This document shows, piece by piece, positions 17,443-24,064 of a stretch of DNA of 34,492 nucleotides (the stretch's first letter is position 1; each line of letters starts with the position of its first letter). The stretch comes from a candidate division WOR-1 bacterium RIFOXYB2_FULL_42_35 (GTDB taxonomy: Bacteria; Margulisbacteria; WOR-1; O2-12-FULL-45-9). The DNA lies in contig MEUC01000039.1 in assembly GCA_001771545.1 (NCBI GenBank), forward strand, positions 1 through 34,492, given 5' to 3'. Below the pieces are notes generated by a model. That model was not told where the DNA came from and did no database searches. It was given only the letters and a program-made list of their open reading frames with translations. Position numbers and translations under genes: made by a program.

Positions 17443-17471
17443 ATTATATCTCACTTTTTCGGCTTTTACAA
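17443..17471 (-). promoter_or_regulatory. Promoter of the citrate-synthase-like/purE/cvpA/apgM operon
   Basis: On the minus strand, TTGTAA (17471-17466), a 17-bp spacer and TATAAT (17448-17443). It gives a leader of roughly 35 nt containing AAGGAG, so this unit is conventionally leadered, unlike its divergent neighbour aroE. Confidence 0.7.
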
Positions 17472-17487
17472 CTTCATCTAAAACGTG

Positions 17488-17575
17488 TAGCGGAGACTCT
17501 CAGGCTCTGCTAGATTTGTTAAAAGGCACCGCCTCTTAGGCGGAGCTACGCCGAGAGAACAACCTTTCGGCCTCG
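17488..17575. repeat. Cluster of three hairpins between divergent genes
   Basis: Hairpin 1 pairs TAGCGGAG (17488-17495) with CTCTGCTA (17505-17512), one G:T. Hairpin 2 is CCGCCT-CTT-AGGCGG (17529-17543) with an outer GC/GC pair across an A:A mismatch. Hairpin 3 pairs GCCGA near 17550-17554 with TCGGC (17567-17571). Similar segments (CTCTGCTAGATTTGTTA and CCTCGCTAAGATTTATGTTA) flank the central palindrome. It fills most of the 200-bp gap before the aroE promoter. Confidence 0.45.
17526..17546. repeat. REP-like palindrome, copy 1
   Basis: The stem arms are GCxCCGCCT and AGGCGGxGC with a CTT loop; GCGTAGC flanks it on the minus strand. Copy 2 at 34433-34453 has the same loop, the same GCGTAGC flank and compensated stem bases. 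Confidence 0.6.
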
Positions 17576-17585
17576 CTAAGATTTA

Positions 17586-17594
17586 TGTTATACT
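17586..17594 (+). promoter_or_regulatory. aroE extended -10 promoter
   Basis: TGT plus TATACT (17589-17594), 9 nt before ATG 17604. The leader would be 0-3 nt and there is no ribosome binding site. Confidence 0.7.
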
Positions 17595-17603
17595 GATATT
17601 GTT

Positions 17604-18446
17604 ATGCACAAACTTGTTGGCTTAATCGGTTATCCCTTAGGACATACGGTTTCTCCTGCCATGCACAACACCGCCTTTACTCACTTGGGGATTGACTACG
17701 AATATGTCCCTTTTGAAATAGAATCTCGTGATCTATCAGACGGGGTTAATGGTTTACGGGCACTTCACGTGGCTGGATTTAATGTAACTGTTCCTTACAA
17801 AGAAAAAGTTATCCCCTTACTTGATGAAGTCACGGAACTTGCTCGTATTATTGGGGCGGTGAACACTGTTTTGAACCAAGATGGCAAGTTAATTGGCTAT
17901 AATACCGATGGAGCCGGCTTTATTGAATCATTAAAAGAAGATGCCAAGACTGACCCCAAAGATAAAAATGTAGTTGTGCTTGGGGCCGGCGGCGCCAGCC
18001 GGGCAATTTGTGTCTTGTTGGCTGAGAATAAAGTTAAATCACTAACTATCGTTGATCTTGAAGAAGAAAAATCTGCCGATTTAGCAGCTTATGTTAATTC
18101 ATACTTTGGAACCAAATGCAGCGCTGTCTCGGTAACAAGTCCAGACTTGCAAAAAGCCATTAAGAAGGCTGATGTTCTTATTAATTGCACCCCTATTGGC
18201 ATGCGGCCAAAGATGGATCAATCTCCTTTGCCAAAGAATACTAAACTGTCAGCCAAGTTATTGGTTTATGATTTAGTTTATAATCCTCAAGAAACAAAAC
18301 TGCTTAAAGAGGCTGAAGCTGCTGGTTGCAAAACCTGTTCCGGATTAGGCATGCTGGTGCGCCAAGGCGCTCTGGCTTTTACTATCTGGACGGGAGAAGA
18401 AGCCCCTGTTGATATTATGAGCAAAGCGGCTGAACAGGCACTTTAA
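17604..18446 (+). CDS. aroE: Shikimate dehydrogenase
   Basis: AroE (280 aa), NADPH-dependent reduction of 3-dehydroshikimate. The N-terminal substrate domain has GYPLGHTVSPAMHNTAF with the shikimate-binding Ser/Pro. GFNVTVPYKEKVIP has the catalytic Lys, and GAVNTVL and GYNTDGAGF carry the catalytic Asp. The Rossmann motif is VLGAGGASRAICVLL, and NCTPIGM and GLGMLVRQGALAF are present. Length is normal. The next gene begins 37 bp downstream with TGC-TACTAG exactly 6 nt before its ATG. Confidence 0.97.
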   Translation: MHKLVGLIGYPLGHTVSPAMHNTAFTHLGIDYEYVPFEIESRDLSDGVNGLRALHVAGFNVTVPYKEKVIPLLDEVTELARIIGAVNTVLNQDGKLIGYNTDGAGFIESLKEDAKTDPKDKNVVVLGAGGASRAICVLLAENKVKSLTIVDLEEEKSADLAAYVNSYFGTKCSAVSVTSPDLQKAIKKADVLINCTPIGMRPKMDQSPLPKNTKLSAKLLVYDLVYNPQETKLLKEAEAAGCKTCSGLGMLVRQGALAFTIWTGEEAPVDIMSKAAEQAL

Positions 18447-18483
18447 CCTTTCTCTCTGCCAACAATCTTGCTACTAGTCCTTC

Positions 18484-19464
18484 ATGAACTCCGCGCCAAC
18501 TTTGTTAGATGAAATAATTAATAAAGCCATTGAACTCAATGCTTCAGATATTCACCTTGAACCAAGGGAGAAGTTTTTAAAGGTTCGCTATCGAGTAGAC
18601 GGCCTGCTTCAGGACGGTAATATTATTCAAAAGAGCAAACAGGCTGCTTTGATTTCCCGAGTCAAAGTCATGGTCAACTTAGACATTGCCGAAAGTCGAC
18701 TGCCTCAAGATGGCCGCACCAACTATCAATCCGTTGATCTCAGGGTGTCGACAATTCCGACACTACATGGCGAAAAATCGGTCATCAGAGTTTTAAGGCG
18801 GGAACACGCTCATTTAAAATTGGCAGCCCTTGGCATGGAGGCAGAAGAATTGGATTTGTATAAAAAAATGTTGGCTAAAAAAAACGGCATTGTTCTGGTC
18901 ACCGGACCAACCGGATCAGGAAAAACTACAACTCTTTATGCAACCCTGACAACCCTTAATGACAAAGAAGTTAATATCATTACTATTGAAGATCCTGTTG
19001 AGTATCAGTTGCCAGGCATTAATCAGATCCAGGTTAATTCTAAAAGTGGCCTGACTTTTGCTCGCGGCTTACGCTCAATTCTCCGTCAGGATCCGGATAT
19101 TATTATGATAGGAGAAATCAGGGATTTAGAAACTGCTAAAATCGCCGTTCAAGCCGCCTTGACCGGCCATTTAGTTTTGGCCACACTTCACACCAACGAT
19201 GCCCCTTCCGCTGTCACACGATTAGTTGAGATGGGCATCGATAAATACCTGGTCGAGGCCTCGGTAATTGGGGTTATTGCTCAAAGGCTGGCAAGAAAAA
19301 TTACCCCTAACGGATTCAAGGGCAGAATTGGGATTTACGAAGTAATGCTTGGGACCAAACCACATCGGGAAATGAGATCATTAAAAAGTAATGGGTGGCG
19401 AAAAATCGGTCAGGGGGTAACTACTCAAGAAGAAGTGGCTCGTGTTGTTTTCTTAGACGATTAA
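18484..19464 (+). CDS. Reduced GspE/PilB-type secretion ATPase
   Basis: A 326-aa AAA ATPase of the type II secretion/type IV pilus family. It starts directly in the N2 domain (NASDIHLEPRE, 19-29). Motifs are Walker A GPTGSGKTTT (141-150), Asp box TIEDPVEYQL, Walker B region RQDPDIIMIGEIRD (201-214) and His box TGHLVLATLHTNDA (227-240). Two parts seen in most GspE/PilB proteins are missing: the N-terminal N1/MshEN domain and the four-Cys zinc finger, which should lie at about 269-279 where the sequence runs LARKITPNGFKGR. The C-terminal end is otherwise complete, so this is a compact form rather than a truncation. No pilus genes are adjacent. Confidence 0.85.
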   Translation: MNSAPTLLDEIINKAIELNASDIHLEPREKFLKVRYRVDGLLQDGNIIQKSKQAALISRVKVMVNLDIAESRLPQDGRTNYQSVDLRVSTIPTLHGEKSVIRVLRREHAHLKLAALGMEAEELDLYKKMLAKKNGIVLVTGPTGSGKTTTLYATLTTLNDKEVNIITIEDPVEYQLPGINQIQVNSKSGLTFARGLRSILRQDPDIIMIGEIRDLETAKIAVQAALTGHLVLATLHTNDAPSAVTRLVEMGIDKYLVEASVIGVIAQRLARKITPNGFKGRIGIYEVMLGTKPHREMRSLKSNGWRKIGQGVTTQEEVARVVFLDD

Positions 19465-19465
19465 C

Positions 19466-19786
19466 TTATCCGCCGCCGCCACCTCCTCCTCCTGCCCCAC
19501 CGCCCCCAGCTGCTCCTCCGGAAAAACCTCCTCCGATGTCTCCTCCACTCATCATATTCATCATAGTTATGGCCAATCCTTTTATTTTCCCAAAAATGTT
19601 CTGCACCACATTTTGACGGATAAACTGGGTCGCACGTGGACAACCGCGGCAGATTTTAAAGGCTAATCTAGGCGCGCAGCAAATTTTTTGAGTATCATAG
19701 ATACAAGCCTTGCCTCTCACCTTACCAAGATCAACATTGTTTGTGTTAGTCATCTGACTAGCTTCTTCAATTTTACTTATTTCCAT
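19466..19786 (-). CDS. Small Cys-rich protein with poly-Gly tail
   Basis: A 106-aa protein of unknown function. Cysteines 28, 36, 37, 46 and 49 (last pair CRGC) form a compact cluster that could bind a metal. From residue 81 the chain is almost pure glycine with a few Ala/Ser/Asp/Phe. It has no signal peptide; residues 60-79 are mildly hydrophobic with several Met. It converges with the ATPase gene with 1 bp between the stops. ATG 19786 has no ribosome binding site. The Gly tail is encoded by GC-rich triplet-like DNA (19478-19550), so its length may vary between strains. Confidence 0.55.
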   Translation of the reverse strand: MEISKIEEASQMTNTNNVDLGKVRGKACIYDTQKICCAPRLAFKICRGCPRATQFIRQNVVQNIFGKIKGLAITMMNMMSGGDIGGGFSGGAAGGGGAGGGGGGGG

Positions 19787-19879
19787 ATAATCTACTCGCT
19801 AATATTATGCAACTATTTCAGTTTGTTTTCAAAAAAGAAGAGTTGGGCCTTCTTCCGCCCTCTTTCCCCTCTTCCCATA

Positions 19880-19888
19880 TGCTATACT
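19880..19888 (+). promoter_or_regulatory. plsC extended -10 promoter
   Basis: TGC plus TATACT (19883-19888), 7 nt before ATG 19896; no ribosome binding site. Confidence 0.7.
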
Positions 19889-19895
19889 ATGTTCA

Positions 19896-20600
19896 ATGAT
19901 TGTCAGGATATTTCACACTGTTTTTTTCTATGTAGTAACAATACTAAGCTTTCTTATCGGGTCTTCCCTTGCTTTGCTCTACCTCCCCCTTTCCAAAACA
20001 AAAACTAAACCTTTTCAAATTGCGGCCCATCATTGGGCTCGGTTTTTGGCCTTCTTTTCCGGGATAAAGGTAACTGTTTCTGGTTTGGAAAACATCCCCA
20101 AGGATAAAGCCCTGATTATTGTTTCTAACCATCAAGGGGCAGCAGACATTTTGCTACTTTTAGCTTGCTTGCCAGTTCTTTTCAAATTTGCCATTAAAAA
20201 AGAACTCTTTGGACTTCCTGCCTTTGGTTGGTATTTAAAACGAGCCGGCTATTTTTCTGTTGACCGCAAAGTTGTTTTAAGTGCCTACAGAACCGTAGAA
20301 CAAATCACCGAGATTCTAAAAGAAGGGGGCAATGTCTTAATCTTTCCGGAAGGAACCAGAAGTAAAACCGGTGAACTAGGACGATTTAAGCGTGGCAGCC
20401 TACTTGCTGCCTTAAAGTCTGGCGCTCCCATTGTGCCAATTGCCATTTCCGGGAGTTTCAACATCATGCCAAGGGGAACCTTTCTTATTCATCCGCATCC
20501 AGTCAAACTAACTGTTGGCAAGCCGATTTATATTGCTTCTGAAGAGGATTATGACAACAAAGTTGGAGAAGTGCGCGACTCAATTGCCCGTATGTTATAG
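19896..20600 (+). CDS. plsC: 1-acyl-sn-glycerol-3-phosphate acyltransferase
   Basis: A 234-aa membrane-associated acyltransferase forming phosphatidic acid from lysophosphatidic acid. An N-terminal hydrophobic segment spans about residues 5-32. The catalytic HX4D motif is NHQGAAD (His79, Asp84), the acceptor-binding motif is FPEGTRSKTG (150-159), and VPIAISGS follows. Length is normal. It is monocistronic by appearance: leuD has its own promoter starting just after the plsC stop. Confidence 0.93.
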   Translation: MIVRIFHTVFFYVVTILSFLIGSSLALLYLPLSKTKTKPFQIAAHHWARFLAFFSGIKVTVSGLENIPKDKALIIVSNHQGAADILLLLACLPVLFKFAIKKELFGLPAFGWYLKRAGYFSVDRKVVLSAYRTVEQITEILKEGGNVLIFPEGTRSKTGELGRFKRGSLLAALKSGAPIVPIAISGSFNIMPRGTFLIHPHPVKLTVGKPIYIASEEDYDNKVGEVRDSIARML

Positions 20601-20604
20601 CTTG

Positions 20605-20613
20605 TGTTATACT
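20605..20613 (+). promoter_or_regulatory. leuD extended -10 promoter
   Basis: TGT plus TATACT (20608-20613), 7 nt before ATG 20621. A possible -35 TTGCCC (20584-20589) lies 18 bp upstream of the hexamer, inside the plsC end. No ribosome binding site. Confidence 0.7.
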
Positions 20614-20620
20614 TTTTACC

Positions 20621-21118
20621 ATGAAACTCAAAGGCAAAGCCCGTCGCTTTAAACAAGACAACGATATTAATACCGACTATATAATTTCTGGACGCTATAA
20701 ATTTAAAATCCAAGATCCTGTTGAACTGGCTAAACATGTGATGGAGGATTTGGATCCTGAATTTTATAATCGCATTGAAAAGGGTGACTTTATTGTAGCC
20801 GGGCGCAACTTTGGCTGCGGGTCCAGCCGTGAACAAGCCCCTATGGCCATTAAACATGCGGGGATCTCTGCGGTACTGGCCAAATCTTTTGCCAGGATTT
20901 TTTATCGCAATTGTTTTAATTTAGGTTTGCCAGCCATAGAATTTGATACTGATAAAATTAAAGAAGGCGATGAAATTGAAGTGGATCTGGACAAAGGTTT
21001 TGTCAGGATCAATGGTCAAGAACACAAAATCCCTGCTTTGCCGCCAACCATGCAAACACTATTATCTGATGGCGGACTGGTGGAACACTTCAAAAAACAC
21101 GAGGGATTTAAAATTTGA
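20621..21118 (+). CDS. leuD: Aconitase-family small subunit (LeuD/HacB type)
   Basis: A 165-aa swivel domain of the isopropylmalate isomerase/homoaconitase family (short archaeal-type subunit). Features are [13 protein letters not shown] (16-28), [28 protein letters not shown] with the conserved Gly/Ser/Arg, and [16 protein letters not shown]. The loop that usually sets substrate specificity (YLRT in homoaconitase, YLVY-like in LeuD) reads YKFK here, so the substrate cannot be assigned. No leuC-type large subunit is in the window. Candidates include isopropylmalate, citramalate, homoaconitate or citrate. Its stop overlaps mgtC by one base. Confidence 0.85.
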   Translation: MKLKGKARRFKQDNDINTDYIISGRYKFKIQDPVELAKHVMEDLDPEFYNRIEKGDFIVAGRNFGCGSSREQAPMAIKHAGISAVLAKSFARIFYRNCFNLGLPAIEFDTDKIKEGDEIEVDLDKGFVRINGQEHKIPALPPTMQTLLSDGGLVEHFKKHEGFKI

Positions 21119-21549
21119 TGTCTGACCTAACAGTTGTTATTAATTTATCAGTGGCTTTTATTCTTGGTGGACTAATCGGCTGGCTTAGGGAAAAAGAGGG
21201 CAAAACTGCCGGGTTGCGCACCCATATTTTGGTTTGTGTGAGCGGTGCTTTACTGATGATGTTATCTGGAGAAATGATGGCTTTCTCTAAAATTGCTGAT
21301 CCGGGCCGTATTGCCGCCGGGGTTATCACTGGCATTGGCTTTATTGGCGCAGGTTGCATTGTTCAGGCCCGCGGCTCTGTTAAAGGAATTACTACCGCCG
21401 CTTCAATTTGGATCACCACAGCCATTGGCATGGCTTCCGGCTTAAGCCTTTACTTGTCAGCCGTAGTCGCAACAATAATTACCCTTATCACCCTGGAGGC
21501 TTTACGTCACGTAGAAAAAAGAATCATTAAGACCAAGGACAGTGACTAG
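21118..21549 (+). CDS. mgtC: MgtC/SapB-family membrane protein
   Basis: A 143-aa protein with about four hydrophobic segments. Family motifs are LGGLIGWLREKEGKTAGLRTHILV, GRIAAGVITGIGFIGAGCI and GSVKGITTAASIWITTAIGM. MgtC-like proteins are linked to Mg2+ limitation and ATP synthase control in pathogens; the role of environmental versions is unclear. This is the short form with no cytoplasmic C-terminal domain. I use ATG 21118 (TGATG overlap with leuD) rather than the TTG just before it. Confidence 0.9.
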   Translation: MSDLTVVINLSVAFILGGLIGWLREKEGKTAGLRTHILVCVSGALLMMLSGEMMAFSKIADPGRIAAGVITGIGFIGAGCIVQARGSVKGITTAASIWITTAIGMASGLSLYLSAVVATIITLITLEALRHVEKRIIKTKDSD

Positions 21550-21551
21550 CC

Positions 21552-22304
21552 ATGGGCTTGGGTTTCCTCCGACGTTATTATTACCAAATCATTCATCTCC
21601 CTCGCAGGCTTTTACGTGATCCAATCTTTTTGCTAATTCTTGCTGCTTTAGCCTTTTCTTTCTATGCTTGGTCGCAAAGAAAAAAAACAGCCAAAAGATT
21701 TGGAGAGACAAAGCCCGCTGCTAATACAACCGGCCACCAGTTAGTTCAGCAAATCTTTAAGGAACAAGGGGTCGAGGATGTTAAAGTTGAGCAATCTGCC
21801 CAACCATTTTCAGACTATTATGATCCTACAACCAAGATCGTGGGACTCTCTGAAGAAGTTTATAGCGGCAATTCTATTGCGGCCTTAGCCACTGCAGCCC
21901 AAAAAGTCAGCTTGGCCTTGCAAGATCATAAGAAATATCGACCCTTTAGGATTCGTTTTAGATTAACTCCGCTGGTAAGTTTTCTAGCCACCTTGGCTAT
22001 CCCACTTTATGCCGTCGGCTTGTTTGCTGGAATGTATCAATTAACAAAGTGGGGGCTTAGAATAGGTCTGTTTGTCTCCGCCTTTCCTCTCCTGACACTG
22101 CCAATAGAGATAGACGCTAGTCAAAAAGCCTTACAACTCCTTGAAAATGGAAAATTTTTAAAAGATGAGGAGCTACGCCTGGCTAAAGAATTTTTATCTT
22201 TTGAAGCCTTAAGCCTTGTCGCCTACCCTGCAATGATTATTTCAAATATAATTACTGCTATAAAAGCCAGACAAACACAAAAAGAAGCTAAAGCTCTCGA
22301 CTAA
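21552..22304 (+). CDS. Inactive paralogue of a YugP-like zinc membrane peptidase
   Basis: A 250-aa membrane protein that aligns along its length with the peptidase at 22379-23059. Shared landmarks are the DxYDPxxK segment (88-95), the NSIAAL block (107-112), the RPFRIRF segment, VGLFAGM and LPIEIDASQKAL. The zinc-binding HEIGH of the neighbour is replaced by QKVSL at residues 117-121 (21900-21914), so it cannot be a gluzincin-type protease. The reading frame is intact, which argues for a retained non-catalytic role, for example partner or regulator of the active copy. It starts 2 bp after mgtC. Confidence 0.8.
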   Translation: MGLGFLRRYYYQIIHLPRRLLRDPIFLLILAALAFSFYAWSQRKKTAKRFGETKPAANTTGHQLVQQIFKEQGVEDVKVEQSAQPFSDYYDPTTKIVGLSEEVYSGNSIAALATAAQKVSLALQDHKKYRPFRIRFRLTPLVSFLATLAIPLYAVGLFAGMYQLTKWGLRIGLFVSAFPLLTLPIEIDASQKALQLLENGKFLKDEELRLAKEFLSFEALSLVAYPAMIISNIITAIKARQTQKEAKALD

Positions 22305-22326
22305 AGGCCTTTTCCTTGTTCTTCCC

Positions 22327-22356
22327 TTACTCTTCGCCTCTGCCTTAGCCTTCACC
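22327..22356 (+). repeat. Hexanucleotide tract upstream of the peptidase promoter
   Basis: Units TTACTC, TTCGCC, TCTGCC, TTAGCC, TTCACC. On the minus strand they read AGGCGA-like, matching the tract in ychF (33798-33838). It ends 8 bp before the extended -10 box. Confidence 0.6.
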
Positions 22357-22363
22357 TAAATTA

Positions 22364-22372
22364 TGTTATAAT
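22364..22372 (+). promoter_or_regulatory. Zinc peptidase extended -10 promoter
   Basis: TGT plus a perfect TATAAT (22367-22372), 6 nt before ATG 22379. No ribosome binding site. Confidence 0.75.
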
Positions 22373-22378
22373 TTATGT

Positions 22379-23059
22379 ATGTTCTTCTACGACCCAACAT
22401 TATTATTAATAATACCAGCCATAATTTTGGCCACTTACGCCCAAGTTCAAATCAAAAGCACCTATAATAAGTTTTCCAAGGTCGTTAGCCAGCGCGGGTA
22501 TTCTGGGGGACAATTAGCCCGTTACATTCTCGACGACCGCCGCATGAGAGAGGTCACAATAGAATCTATCCCCGGAGAACTTTCTGACCACTATGATCCC
22601 AGGAGTAAGACCCTTCGACTCTCACAAGGTGTTATTAATAGTAATTCTATTGCCGCGCTAGGCATTGTGGCTCACGAGATTGGCCATGCTATTCAAGACG
22701 AAAAATCATACGCCCCGCTAAAAATACGTAACAGCATTGTTCCGGTCGCAAACCTTGGTTCAGGCCTGGCTTTCCCGCTTTTCTTCGTTGGTCTTTTCGC
22801 AGGTATGCCAATCTTTATGGACATTGGCATTCTCTTGTTTGCCCTAGCTGCTGTTTTTTCCATAGTTACTTTACCGGTAGAGTTTAACGCCAGCAAGCTG
22901 GCCATCAAGATTTTAGCTGATGGCAGATATTTAACCGCCAAAGAACTTCCTTTGGCTAAACAGGTCCTCTCAGCCGCTGCTTTGACTTATGTCGCAGCTA
23001 CAACCATGGCAATCCTTAACTTGGTTAGGCTTTTAATCCTGCGTGGCAGTCGTGACTAA
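22379..23059 (+). CDS. YugP-like zinc-dependent membrane peptidase
   Basis: A 226-aa protein of the DUF2268/YugP neutral zinc metallopeptidase-like family (PF04298 type). The N-terminal membrane segment (about 6-22) is followed by a soluble part with SGGQLARYIL and LSDHYDPRSKTLRLSQGV. The zinc motif VAHEIGHAIQD has HEIGH at 99-103. Later hydrophobic segments (about 118-160) and LPVEFNASKLA supply the probable third ligand Glu. The substrate is unknown. It has its own leaderless promoter although a related inactive gene lies just upstream. Its end overlaps miaA. Confidence 0.9.
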   Translation: MFFYDPTLLLIIPAIILATYAQVQIKSTYNKFSKVVSQRGYSGGQLARYILDDRRMREVTIESIPGELSDHYDPRSKTLRLSQGVINSNSIAALGIVAHEIGHAIQDEKSYAPLKIRNSIVPVANLGSGLAFPLFFVGLFAGMPIFMDIGILLFALAAVFSIVTLPVEFNASKLAIKILADGRYLTAKELPLAKQVLSAAALTYVAATTMAILNLVRLLILRGSRD

Positions 23060-23951
23060 AACATTAATCATCCTCGGGCAGACCGCCGTTGGCAAATCTA
23101 AATTGGCAATTACGTTGGCCAAAGAAATAAACGCTGAAATCATCTCCGCCGACTCGATGCAAGTCTATCGTGGCCTGGATATTGGTACGGCCAAACCAAC
23201 CATTGAAGAACGCCTAGGAATTCCTCATCACTTAATTGATATTAGAAACCCTGATGAAGAATGGACTGTCTCTGATTTTGTGGCAGGAACAAGGAAACTA
23301 ACAGATCAAATAACAAAAGCCGGAAAAACTCCAATTATTGTCGGGGGAACAGGATTATACTTGTGGACTTTGTTAGAGGGCTACTCTTTTCCCGTTGCTC
23401 CAGCGGATAAAGAAATCCGAGAACGCTTAGAGCAGCTTCCTACCCCTACGCTCTACGCTCAACTTTCTACTATCGACCCTGAGGCTTGCAAAAAAATTCA
23501 CGCTAACGACAAAAAAAGAATCGTTCGAGCATTGGAGGTCTACGAGTTGACCGGAAAACCAATTTCTCAAACACAAAAAACACGAACCAAGAGCCACGAA
23601 CCAAGAGCCACGACCCTAATCGGTCTCACTCTCCCCCGCGACCAACTTTACCAACGCATCAACCAACGAGTCGACCAAATGATCCAAAAAGGCTTAATTT
23701 ATGAAGTTAAGGGTTTATTGGTGAATGGTTACTCTAAAAATCTACTAGCGTTCCAAGCCTTAGGCTACAAAGAGGCTATCGAACACTTAGAAAATAGTTG
23801 GAATAAAGAAAAGATGATTGAGGAATTAAAAAAAAGGACTCGTAATTTCGCTCGCCGGCAAATGACCTGGTTTAAGAGGTTCAAAAACGTGCAATGGTTC
23901 AATCAGCCGGTTGACACTAATACGGTTTTATCGTATATTAAGAACATATGA
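23043..23951 (+). CDS. miaA: tRNA dimethylallyltransferase
   Basis: MiaA adds an isopentenyl group to A37 of tRNAs reading UNN codons. The 302-aa sequence has P-loop GQTAVGKS (12-19), SADSMQVYRGLDIGTAKPT, HHLIDIRNPDEEWTVSDF, PIIVGGTGLYLW, and the C-terminal GYKEAIEHL and RNFARRQMTWFKR motifs. The start is GTG 23043 (or GTG 23052), inside the end of the peptidase gene. Two heptanucleotide tracts (23439-23466, 23581-23615) encode variable loops, the second inserted between TGKPIS and IGLTLPR. Its stop overlaps the next ATG as ATGA. Confidence 0.96.
   Translation: MAVVTKTLIILGQTAVGKSKLAITLAKEINAEIISADSMQVYRGLDIGTAKPTIEERLGIPHHLIDIRNPDEEWTVSDFVAGTRKLTDQITKAGKTPIIVGGTGLYLWTLLEGYSFPVAPADKEIRERLEQLPTPTLYAQLSTIDPEACKKIHANDKKRIVRALEVYELTGKPISQTQKTRTKSHEPRATTLIGLTLPRDQLYQRINQRVDQMIQKGLIYEVKGLLVNGYSKNLLAFQALGYKEAIEHLENSWNKEKMIEELKKRTRNFARRQMTWFKRFKNVQWFNQPVDTNTVLSYIKNI
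23439..23466 (+). repeat. Heptanucleotide tract 1 in miaA
   Basis: Units CCTACCC, CTACGCT, CTACGCT, CAACTTT, encoding the LPTPTLYAQL segment. Confidence 0.5.
23581..23615 (+). repeat. Heptanucleotide tract 2 in miaA
   Basis: Five units: CACGAAC, CAAGAGC, CACGAAC, CAAGAGC, CACGACC. The word CACGAAC also occurs in the apgM tract on its coding strand. It encodes RTKSHEPRATT-like residues in a variable loop. Confidence 0.75.
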
Positions 23952-24064
23952 TCCGCTTAAGAAAACAAGAAATTAAACGCCGCAGGAAAAGAAGAAAAGA
24001 GAAGCTCCGCAAAAGAGGCTCCCTTAAAAAGACCGTTAAGCAGTCAACCAGCGCCGCCGCTTAA
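23948..24064 (+). CDS. 38-residue highly basic peptide
   Basis: A 38-aa peptide starting MIRLRKQEIKRRRKRRKEK; more than half of its first 31 residues are Lys or Arg, followed by a Ser/Thr/Ala tail. The ATG overlaps the miaA stop (ATGA), a layout typical of real coupled genes. Size and charge resemble very small ribosomal proteins such as the bS22/mS38 (COX24-domain) type, so a ribosome-associated role is a reasonable but unproven guess. Its TAA stop and the hisD stop share the palindrome TTAA (24061-24064) on opposite strands. Confidence 0.6.
   Translation: MIRLRKQEIKRRRKRRKEKLRKRGSLKKTVKQSTSAAA

Noticed and set aside
19688-20008. 106-residue plus-strand frame overlapping the plsC start
   Set aside because: Overlaps the Cys/Gly-rich gene and plsC in other frames; no motif and no start signal.
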